A DNA stretch of 5,083 nucleotides from the NCBI GenBank assembly GCA_046765875.1, contig JBKPSJ010000209.1, positions 1 through 5,083 of the forward strand, in the 5' to 3' direction. The DNA comes from DASRHY01 sp046765875 (lineage in GTDB: Bacteria; Actinomycetota; Actinomycetes; Propionibacteriales; Kribbellaceae). Below are positions 1 through 4,578 of the stretch, piece by piece. The position numbers were made by a program, and so were the translations under genes. The first letter of the stretch is position 1. The number at the start of each line of letters is the position of its first letter. The notes below the pieces were generated by a model. That model was not told the origin of the DNA, made no database searches, and saw only the letters and a list, made by a program, of their open reading frames with translations.

Positions 1-35
1 ACAACGGCGGTGATCAGCAATCGGTTCAGTGTCAT
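1..35 (-). CDS. IS481-family transposase, N-terminus only (runs off the left edge)
   Basis: The reverse strand from ATG at 35-33 reads MTLNRLLITAVV and is still open at the window edge. Many actinobacterial IS481-type DDE transposases start with a short lead followed by an R-L-x-I-T-A-V-V stretch and then a helix-turn-helix segment (typically EGRSQ...VARxYGVS), which is why I read this as a transposase. Only 12 codons are visible, so neither the DNA-binding domain nor the catalytic DDE residues can be checked. No good Shine-Dalgarno precedes the ATG: the leader just before it reads GTCCGGGC. The position just inside the repeat-bearing element end supports the call. It could be intact or truncated beyond the edge. 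Confidence 0.55.
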   Translation of the reverse strand, partial: MTLNRLLITAV

Positions 36-49
36 GCCCGGACGCTGGG

Positions 50-72
50 CCCGGGCTGCCCTTCAGCCCGGG
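50..72 (-). other. Perfect 9-bp hairpin in the transposase leader
   Basis: CCCGGGCTG at 50-58 and CAGCCCGGG at 64-72 are perfect inverted repeats around a 5-base loop. The structure lies 15 bases upstream of the putative transposase ATG. It has no T-tract on either strand, so it is not a standard terminator. Stable leader hairpins in insertion sequences can limit transposase translation when the element is read from outside; that role is a suggestion here. Confidence 0.5.
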
Positions 73-136
73 ATGACTCGCGACATCAGTCCGGGATGTC
101 TTGAGACATGGCTCCGGGATGTCCTGAACCAGAACA
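68..136. repeat. Three tandem 23-bp repeats in the IS end
   Basis: The octamer CCGGGATG occurs at 68-75, 91-98 and 114-121, a spacing of exactly 23 bases each time. The first two units agree at about 17 of 23 positions, and the third diverges after GATGTCCTGA. Inside the units are dyads: GACATC (82-87) with GATGTC (95-100), and ATGTCT (96-101) with AGACAT (104-109). About two helical turns per unit suggests a cooperative array of transposase-binding sites at the element end. That role is inference. The periodicity and dyads are directly visible. Confidence 0.7.
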
Positions 137-154
137 CTGTCAGCCCGACCAACG

Positions 155-198
155 GCGAAAAGGTCACTCTCAGCCAGCCTGAGAGGGGCCTTTTCCGC
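155..198. terminator. Long imperfect hairpin, probable bidirectional terminator
   Basis: CTCTCAG (167-173) pairs with CTGAGAG (179-185) across the loop CCAGC. The stem continues outward through a short imperfect step (TCA opposite GGG) into AAAAGG (158-163) with CCTTTT (189-194), then G/C closing pairs with one bulged C. Close to 19 pairs form in total. The AAAA and TTTT arms put a T-run at the 3' side of the stem on both strands, as in bidirectional intrinsic terminators. It sits 20 bases outside the predicted IS end. Which gene it serves cannot be told, because no coding region is convincing on its right and the IS lies on its left. Confidence 0.5.
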
Positions 199-700
199 TG
201 AGTACAGCAGCAAGTACCCGCGGACCAGATCCGCCGGCCGAACCAATGCAGCGACGTTCTTGCTGCGCTCGACGCGATCGCCGACATGGCCGTCAACACG
301 ACCACATGGCCCGATCTCACCACCGCGATCCACCTGGCTCGTCGACGACACCAAAAAGACCCGCATCAACCAAACCCAGCAGACGCTGGACTCCGCCGAA
401 ACGACTCGGCCGCCGCAACTCCTCAATCCCGTGGTGTTGCGACGACCGCGTCAACCCGCGCAGAGGTTCGGCCGTTCGTCATTGTTGGGGTGGTCGTCGC
501 GGGTGTGGAACTTCTCATGGCTCGAACGGTAGGTCTGCGTCATCCGTCCCCCAGGGCCAATGGTGCTTCCCGCGGACCGTCAGTCTTGTGGGTTCGAACA
601 GGACCGCCCTCTGGGTGACGATCCGGTGGGTCGGCGGTATCGGTGGCCGCGGCCGGGCGACTTGTCTGCGATTGCAGTCGTTTCGTGGCGGACTCCGCGT
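199..700. other. About 500 bases without a convincing gene
   Basis: Long open frames cross this stretch, but all have mixed or poor third-position G/C and low-complexity Arg/Ser/Pro translations typical of shadows in GC-rich DNA. Two items stand out. A plus-strand frame open from 202 has coding-like codons over roughly 253-345 (translation includes DVLAALDAIADMAVN) and then degrades, which might be gene debris. A reverse 30-codon ORF at 451-543 has a high-GC coding pattern. I found no tRNA, rRNA or CRISPR pattern. The right end, from about 680, holds the promoter region of the glucanase gene. Confidence 0.6.
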
Positions 701-703
701 CGG

Positions 704-709
704 TAGCGT
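704..709 (+). promoter_or_regulatory. Possible -10 hexamer of the glucanase promoter
   Basis: TAGCGT at 704-709 fits the actinobacterial TAnnnT pattern. At the usual distance it would place the transcription start near 715-717, inside the palindromic operator at 711-730. The corresponding -35 position (about 681-686, TTTCGT) is a poor match to TTGACA, so the call rests mainly on position and on the operator. It would leave an untranslated leader of about 33 bases. Confidence 0.3.
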
Positions 710-710
710 A

Positions 711-730
711 CGCTGGGAGCGCTTCCAGCG
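711..730. promoter_or_regulatory. CebR/CelR-type operator upstream of the GH6 gene
   Basis: CGCTGGGAGCGCTTCCAGCG is a 20-bp dyad in which 9 of 10 pairs match; the exception is a G/T pair. Its core at 714-727 is TGGGAGCGCTTCCA, differing at one position from TGGGAGCGCTCCCA. That sequence is the published site for CebR in Streptomyces and CelR in Thermobifida fusca, LacI-family repressors released by cellobiose or cello-oligosaccharides. It lies 7 bases before the Shine-Dalgarno and 19 bases before the ATG of a GH6 glucanase, where a bound repressor would block transcription. An adjoining perfect palindrome AGCGTACGCT (705-714) overlaps it. The repressor gene is not in the window. Motif and position are seen; repression is inference. 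Confidence 0.8.
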
Positions 731-748
731 CTCGATGGAGGAGGGGCC

Positions 749-2086
749 ATGAAGAGCAGCAGGTCGATCTTGACGCGTTGGATCGCCATTCCGGTGGCAG
801 GACTGCTGATCGGAGCGTTTGTGGCGGTGCCCGCATCGGCCACGCCCGGGGCAACCGGTGATGAGCTGTACGTCCCGCCACCCCAGAAGGCTGCGAAGCA
901 GCAGATCGCCGACCTGACCTCACAGGGTCATATGGACGAGGCTGCTCAGATCCGGGCGATCACCGATACCCCTCAGGCCGTGTGGTTCGAGGGCGGTACG
1001 CCGAAGTCGGTCGAGCAGGACGTGCACCTGACCGTCGCTCGCGCCGCGGCTAACCGGTCGGTGCCCGTGCTGGTGACGTACAACATTCCGTTCCGGGATT
1101 GTGCTCAGTTCTCCGCCGGTGGAGCAACGTCGCCGGCCGAGTACAACGCGTGGATCGACGGGTTCGCGGCCGGCATCGGCGACCGGCCGGCCATCGTGGT
1201 GCTCGAGCCGGACGCGCTGGGCATCATTCCGTGGTACGACCCCTATGGCAGCGCCGACGGCAGCAACGCGCTCGAGTGGTGCCAGCCGGCGGAGGCCGAT
1301 CCCGCGACAGCGGCGTCAGACAGATTCGCCATGCTCAACCACGCCGTCGACGCATTGGCGGCCCTTCCCAATGTGACGACGTACCTCGACGGGACCCACA
1401 GCGCATGGCTGGGATCGGGCGACATCGCCGACCGCCTGGTCCGGGCAGGCGTCACAAACACCACCGGGTTCTACCTGAACGTCTCGAACTATCAGCTCAC
1501 CGCCAACAATGCTCAGTACGGCCGGTGGATCTCGCAGTGCATCGCGTACGCCACGAAGGTGGCCGTCGGCAACTTCTTCGGCTGCCCGAACCAGTACTGG
1601 AACGGAGGACCGTTCCCCGCCAAGATCGCCCACCTGCTCGGCCAGTGGACGGGCGTGGCGCTGGATCGGTTCGGCGTGTGGAGCGACGACGCCGACAACC
1701 CCACGCTCAACACGTCCGGCATCAACCTCCGCTATAGCAACATGCTGGGCGACGTCGAGCCGACCGCCCACTACGTGATCGACACCAGCCGCAACGGGCA
1801 GGGGCCGTGGGCGGCGCCCGCGTACCCCGACCCGCAGGACTGGTGCAACCCGCCCGGCCGCGGCCTGGGGTTGGCGCCGACCCTCGACACCGGCCAGCAG
1901 TTGCTCGACGCCTACTTGTGGGTCAAAACCCCGGGGGAGTCCGACGGCGAGTGCACACGCGGTCTCGGACCGGCGGGCGAAACAGTCGACGCCGAATGGG
2001 GCCGGATCGATCCGGGCGCGGGTGACTGGTTCCCGGAGCAAGCGCTGCAACTGGCGGCCAACGCCAACCCGCATCTCGGTTCCTGA
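749..2086 (+). CDS. Secreted glycoside hydrolase family 6 beta-1,4-glucanase (cellulase), single domain
   Basis: Hydrolyses beta-1,4-glucosidic bonds of cellulose or related glucans outside the cell by the inverting GH6 mechanism. Residues 1-31 form a Sec-type signal peptide: a charged start, a hydrophobic core at about 11-28, and a likely cut after ASA (29-31). The rest is one GH6 domain. YNIPFRDC (111-118) holds Asp117, equivalent to the conserved second aspartate. VVLEPDALG (150-158) holds the catalytic acid Asp155. YLDGTHSAW (212-220) carries Asp214, and WVKTPGESDG (391-400) holds Asp399, the candidate base region. Six cysteines (118, 178, 264, 279, 366, 402) could form three disulfides. 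No carbohydrate-binding module or linker is present, unlike many Streptomyces and Thermobifida enzymes. At 445 residues it is longer than a minimal endoglucanase domain; endo versus exo action cannot be decided. ATG 749 follows GGAGGAGGGG (737-746). A CebR-type operator lies upstream and a terminator downstream, so it is probably monocistronic. Confidence 0.95.
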   Translation: MKSSRSILTRWIAIPVAGLLIGAFVAVPASATPGATGDELYVPPPQKAAKQQIADLTSQGHMDEAAQIRAITDTPQAVWFEGGTPKSVEQDVHLTVARAAANRSVPVLVTYNIPFRDCAQFSAGGATSPAEYNAWIDGFAAGIGDRPAIVVLEPDALGIIPWYDPYGSADGSNALEWCQPAEADPATAASDRFAMLNHAVDALAALPNVTTYLDGTHSAWLGSGDIADRLVRAGVTNTTGFYLNVSNYQLTANNAQYGRWISQCIAYATKVAVGNFFGCPNQYWNGGPFPAKIAHLLGQWTGVALDRFGVWSDDADNPTLNTSGINLRYSNMLGDVEPTAHYVIDTSRNGQGPWAAPAYPDPQDWCNPPGRGLGLAPTLDTGQQLLDAYLWVKTPGESDGECTRGLGPAGETVDAEWGRIDPGAGDWFPEQALQLAANANPHLGS

Positions 2087-2116
2087 GCCCTGGGGCGGGG
2101 ACCCCCGGAGGGCAAA

Positions 2117-2151
2117 CGCCCCTCCCGCTCACGAGGCGGGAGGGGCGCTTT
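2117..2151 (+). terminator. Rho-independent terminator after the glucanase gene
   Basis: CGCCCCTCCCGC (2117-2128) and GCGGGAGGGGCG (2136-2147) form a perfect 12-bp stem with a 7-base loop, beginning 30 bases after the glucanase stop codon. AAA (2114-2116) before the stem and CTTT (2148-2151) after it can extend the pairing. The T-run is short, as is common in high-GC actinobacteria. It separates the glucanase from the hydrolase/sigma unit. Confidence 0.88.
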
Positions 2152-2243
2152 GGCCATGTGTGGGCCGCTTGATGAACTGCACAGATTGCCGCTACTCAAG
2201 GGCGGTTGAGTTCCATACCGATTCCTTTCGCAGGTTCGACGGT

Positions 2244-2270
2244 CTGTATGTCGAAGGAACTGACATACAG
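2244..2270. promoter_or_regulatory. Perfect 9-9-9 inverted repeat, candidate operator of the hydrolase/sigma unit
   Basis: CTGTATGTC (2244-2252) and GACATACAG (2262-2270) are perfect inverted repeats with a 9-base spacer, so half-site centres are 18 bases apart. The A/T content of the arms stands out in this GC-rich DNA. The site ends 24 bases before the hydrolase ATG, in the only intergenic space able to hold the promoter of the two-gene unit. Symmetry and position suggest an operator for a dimeric repressor such as a TetR- or GntR-type protein; no regulator gene is in the window. I could not pick a convincing -35/-10 pair. An RNA hairpin in the 5' leader is the alternative, but there is no T-tract and the loop is large. 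Confidence 0.55.
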
Positions 2271-2294
2271 CCTGTGAAGGAATGGTGATTTGCG

Positions 2295-3188
2295 ATGCCT
2301 AGCAAGGAGTCCGAGGCCGTCAGGCGGCACTGGGAGCGTTCCCGATCGGCCATGGTCGACCCCGATGCCGAACAGTTGGACAGCGAGTCCTGGGGCGACC
2401 TCACGGCCGAACCACGAGAAGTCGACTACATCGAGACCGAGGCAGCCGGCCTGCCAGCGATCTGGCTGATACCGAAGCGGAGCGCCGAGGACCGGGTACT
2501 CCTGTGCATGCACGGCGGCGGGTACATCGGCGGCTCGATGTACTCACATCGCAAGCTGTTCGGCCACTTGGCCAAGGCGGCCGGGACCCGAGCCCTAGTC
2601 TTCGACTACCACCTGGCCCCAGAGCGCACTCATCCGTCGCAGGTCGACGAGTCCACCGCCGTCTACCAGTGGCTGCTCGAGCAGGGCGTCGAATCCGGCC
2701 ACATCGCCTTCACCGGCGACTCTGCCGGCGGCGGACTGGCGATCAGCACGCAGCTGCGGGCCCGGGAACTGGGCCTGCCCTTGCCTGCCGCTTCGATGCC
2801 GTTCTCCCCGTGGGTGGACGTCGAGGCCAACGGACAGTCATACGAGACCAATCGGGACCGCGAGCCCTTCTTCTACCGCGAATCCGTCCGGCAATTCGCG
2901 GGCCTTTTCCTCAGCAAATCCGGCGACCCCCGCGATCCGCTCGCCAGCCCGATATACGCTGACCTATCCGGACTGGGACCGATCTATATCCAGGTCGGTG
3001 GAGACGAGACACTGCTCGACGATGCCAAACAGCTCGATGAGCTCGCTCGCAAGGCCGGTGTCGACGTCCGGCTCGACGTGTTCCCCGGCATGCTGCACAC
3101 ATTCCAGATGGCCGCCGGTCGCGCACCAGAGGCCGACGACGCGATCCGGAGGATGGCAGCCTGGCTACGACCGAGGCTCGGGCTGTGA
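2295..3188 (+). CDS. Alpha/beta hydrolase, hormone-sensitive lipase (GDSAGG) family esterase
   Basis: A carboxylic ester hydrolase, probably acting on short acyl esters or a lactone in the cytoplasm; no signal peptide or membrane segment is visible. The family IV pattern is complete. HGGGYIGGS (73-81) forms the oxyanion hole, GDSAGG (141-146) holds nucleophile Ser143, GGDETLLDD (235-243) holds the candidate acid Asp237, and GMLHTF (265-270) holds catalytic His268. DYHLAPE (104-110) is another family hallmark. At 297 residues it has normal family length, with a short N-terminal cap. ATG 2295 is the only upstream choice because TGA lies in frame at 2286-2288; GGTGA at 2284-2288 is a modest ribosome-binding site. 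The sigma factor gene follows after 18 bases in the same frame, so the two are almost certainly co-transcribed. The closest named types are actinobacterial Lip-type esterases and epsilon-lactone hydrolases; the substrate cannot be assigned. Confidence 0.93.
   Translation: MPSKESEAVRRHWERSRSAMVDPDAEQLDSESWGDLTAEPREVDYIETEAAGLPAIWLIPKRSAEDRVLLCMHGGGYIGGSMYSHRKLFGHLAKAAGTRALVFDYHLAPERTHPSQVDESTAVYQWLLEQGVESGHIAFTGDSAGGGLAISTQLRARELGLPLPAASMPFSPWVDVEANGQSYETNRDREPFFYRESVRQFAGLFLSKSGDPRDPLASPIYADLSGLGPIYIQVGGDETLLDDAKQLDELARKAGVDVRLDVFPGMLHTFQMAAGRAPEADDAIRRMAAWLRPRLGL
2331..2344. promoter_or_regulatory. Weak CebR-like box inside the hydrolase gene
   Basis: TGGGAGCGTTCCCG at 2331-2344 agrees with the TGGGAGCGCTCCCA operator at 12 of 14 positions and keeps the GGGA/TCCC arms. 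It begins 36 bases after the start of the hydrolase coding sequence, across ordinary codons for HWERSR. A functional intragenic CebR site has been described near the start of bglC in Streptomyces scabies, so the location is not prohibitive. Chance similarity is the main alternative. Confidence 0.25.
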
Positions 3189-3206
3189 CTGGCGAAGGCA
3201 GGCGCC

Positions 3207-4151
3207 GTGGCTGAATCCGGCGAATTCGCGACACTCGTCGAGCCGTTCCGGCGCGAGCTGCTGGCGCACTGCTATCGGATGCTCGGCAGCGCGGACGAGG
3301 CCGAGGACTTGGTGCAGGAGACGTACCTGCGGGCCTGGCGTGCATACGAAGGTTTCGAGGGCCGGTCGTCGTTGCGGGTCTGGCTGTACCGCATCGCCAC
3401 CAACGCGTGCCTGAACGCGCTCGAGCACCGCAACCGCAGGGCGCTGCCGTCCGGTCTCGGCGGCCCCGAAACCGATCCCGAGGCGCCACCGAGTCCGGCC
3501 GACCCCGGCGTGGCATGGCTGCAGCCGCTGCCGGATTCGGACCCCGCGACGATCGTCACCGCCCGCGAGGATGTGCGGCTCGCGCTCGTTGCCGGTCTGC
3601 AGTACCTGCCCGCGCGGCAGCGCGCGATCCTCATCCTGCGCGAGGTGCTCGGCTTCCCGGCCGCCGAGGTCGCAGAGATGCTCGGGACCAGCGTCGCGGC
3701 GGTCAAGAGCTCGCTGCAGCGAGCCCGCGCCCGCCTCGAACAGATCATGCCGGAAGAAACGGCCGAGGCGACCGAGCCGCGGGCTCGCGAGCTGCTCGAC
3801 CTGTACATCGCCGGCTTCGAGAACGCCGACATGGCCGCGCTGGAACGCGCCCTGCGTACCGATGCCGCGATCGAGATGGTCGGTACTCGCACCTGGTTCG
3901 AACGCCGGTCCACCTGCCTGCGCTACCTCGGCCACGTGGTCGGAAGACCTGGCGACTGGCGCATGATCCCGACCACGGCCAACGGGCAACCCGCCGGTGC
4001 CGCATACCTGCGAGACAGCGACGGTGTCCATCATGGGTTCGGCCTGGGCGTACTCACCGTCACCGAAGCAGGCATCGCCCGCATCCTCGTCTTCGGCGGC
4101 GGCCCCGACCTACTGGCCAAGTTCGGACTTCCAGCGGTAATCGCGGACTAA
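3207..4151 (+). CDS. ECF RNA polymerase sigma factor with C-terminal SnoaL-like domain (SigG-like)
   Basis: Directs RNA polymerase to a specific promoter set. Residues about 9-75 are sigma region 2: HCYRMLGSADEAEDLVQETY with RVWLYRIATNACLNAL, the core-binding and -10 recognition part. A Pro-rich linker spans about 80-115. Residues about 118-177 are region 4, with REVLGFPAAEVAEMLG and SVAAVKSSLQRARARL forming the -35-recognising helix-turn-helix. Residues about 190-308 form a SnoaL/NTF2-like domain ending GGGPDLLAKFGLP. This layout matches the mycobacterial SigG and SigJ types, whose fused domain modulates activity in place of a separate anti-sigma factor; no anti-sigma gene is adjacent. The tail resembles SigG more than SigJ, by recall only. 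GTG 3207 follows GAAGG (3194-3198) at 8 bases, and TGA of the hydrolase blocks any earlier start. The gene ends tail to tail on the next, leftward gene. Confidence 0.93.
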   Translation: MAESGEFATLVEPFRRELLAHCYRMLGSADEAEDLVQETYLRAWRAYEGFEGRSSLRVWLYRIATNACLNALEHRNRRALPSGLGGPETDPEAPPSPADPGVAWLQPLPDSDPATIVTAREDVRLALVAGLQYLPARQRAILILREVLGFPAAEVAEMLGTSVAAVKSSLQRARARLEQIMPEETAEATEPRARELLDLYIAGFENADMAALERALRTDAAIEMVGTRTWFERRSTCLRYLGHVVGRPGDWRMIPTTANGQPAGAAYLRDSDGVHHGFGLGVLTVTEAGIARILVFGGGPDLLAKFGLPAVIAD

Positions 4152-4528
4152 GGGATCGTAGGGAGGGGACGTACGCCCCCTAGGCGACGGTGGAAACGGA
4201 TGTGCTGGCCGTACGCGTCCAGGGTCCGCCACAGAGTGGCGTGCGCCGACCAGGGCAGTGGCTCGTCGCCGTTCCGCCAGGATTTGCCGAAGCTGATCCA
4301 GACCGGGATCCAGCCCGCGGCGACGTCCCACTCGCCGCGGTGCCGGGCGAGCAGGCGCCGCCGGATCTGGAACGCCATCCGTGGCCCGTCCGCGCAGATC
4401 GGTGCGGTACGCACCGGCCACACGCGCAGGTCCAGCGTCATCAGCTCGAGCTCGAAGTCGCCGAGCACACGAGGGTCCACCAGTACGGTGGCGACGTTCT
4501 CGTGCGGTAGGCGTGTCACACCCCGCAC
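4148..4528 (-). CDS. Trp-rich protein of unknown function, 126 residues
   Basis: I do not recognise this family. The frame has strong G/C at third positions along its length, unlike the competing frames, so it is very probably a real gene. It is a soluble protein with no signal peptide or membrane segment and one cysteine (45). It contains seven tryptophans, five of them between residues 67 and 93 (GEWDVAAGWIPVWISFGKSW, then LPW). The N-terminal half is predicted-looking beta (LGDFELELMTLDLRVWPV, 22-39), with a basic stretch RRRLLARHR at 56-64. A stop at 4553-4555 limits the start to GTG 4528 or the GTG three codons later; neither has a good ribosome-binding site. It lies 50 bases after the S8 peptidase gene on the same strand, suggesting co-transcription and a linked role. 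Its TAG overlaps the sigma factor's TAA. Confidence 0.8.
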   Translation of the reverse strand: MRGVTRLPHENVATVLVDPRVLGDFELELMTLDLRVWPVRTAPICADGPRMAFQIRRRLLARHRGEWDVAAGWIPVWISFGKSWRNGDEPLPWSAHATLWRTLDAYGQHIRFHRRLGGVRPLPTIP

Positions 4529-4578
4529 GGTAACCCGGCCGGCACCGCTGCGTCAGCCCTCGACCCCCAGACGCCGAC

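Larger units (their letters stand above)
1..136 (-). mobile_element. End of an IS481-type insertion sequence (5' end of the element, rest outside window)
   Basis: Read on the minus strand, position 136 begins TGTTCTGG and is followed by three head-to-tail 23-bp units, then a short leader and the start of a transposase frame at 35. IS481-family ends commonly begin 5'-TGT, and recurrent GGACATC/GATGTC motifs ahead of the transposase gene are familiar from actinobacterial members; that part is recall, not a search. The third 23-bp unit ends exactly at 136, which is why I place the tip there; a few bases either way are possible. The opposite end and the target duplication are not visible. The boundary and family are inference; the repeat architecture is directly seen. 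Confidence 0.6.

Noticed and set aside
586..604. TGGGTTCGAAC resembling a tRNA T-arm
   Set aside because: The bases flanking the TTCGA core do not form a 5-bp T-stem, and no acceptor or anticodon arm can be built around it.
2206..2234. TTGAGT at 2206-2211 as -35 of the hydrolase promoter
   Set aside because: No -10-like hexamer at a 16-18 base spacing (CGCAGG is found there).
2172..2288. 38-codon plus-strand ORF starting MNCTDCRYS
   Set aside because: It runs across the 9-9-9 palindrome, has no ribosome-binding site and no G/C third-position bias; it is most likely promoter DNA.
3165..4034. 289-codon reverse ORF opposite the sigma factor gene
   Set aside because: Antisense shadow of a gene with clear sigma-2, sigma-4 and SnoaL-like segments.
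4159..4182. GC-rich inverted repeat as terminator of the sigma gene
   Set aside because: The stem is only 3 plus 4 pairs with a 3-base bulge, has no T-run, and lies inside the convergent coding sequence; too weak to call.
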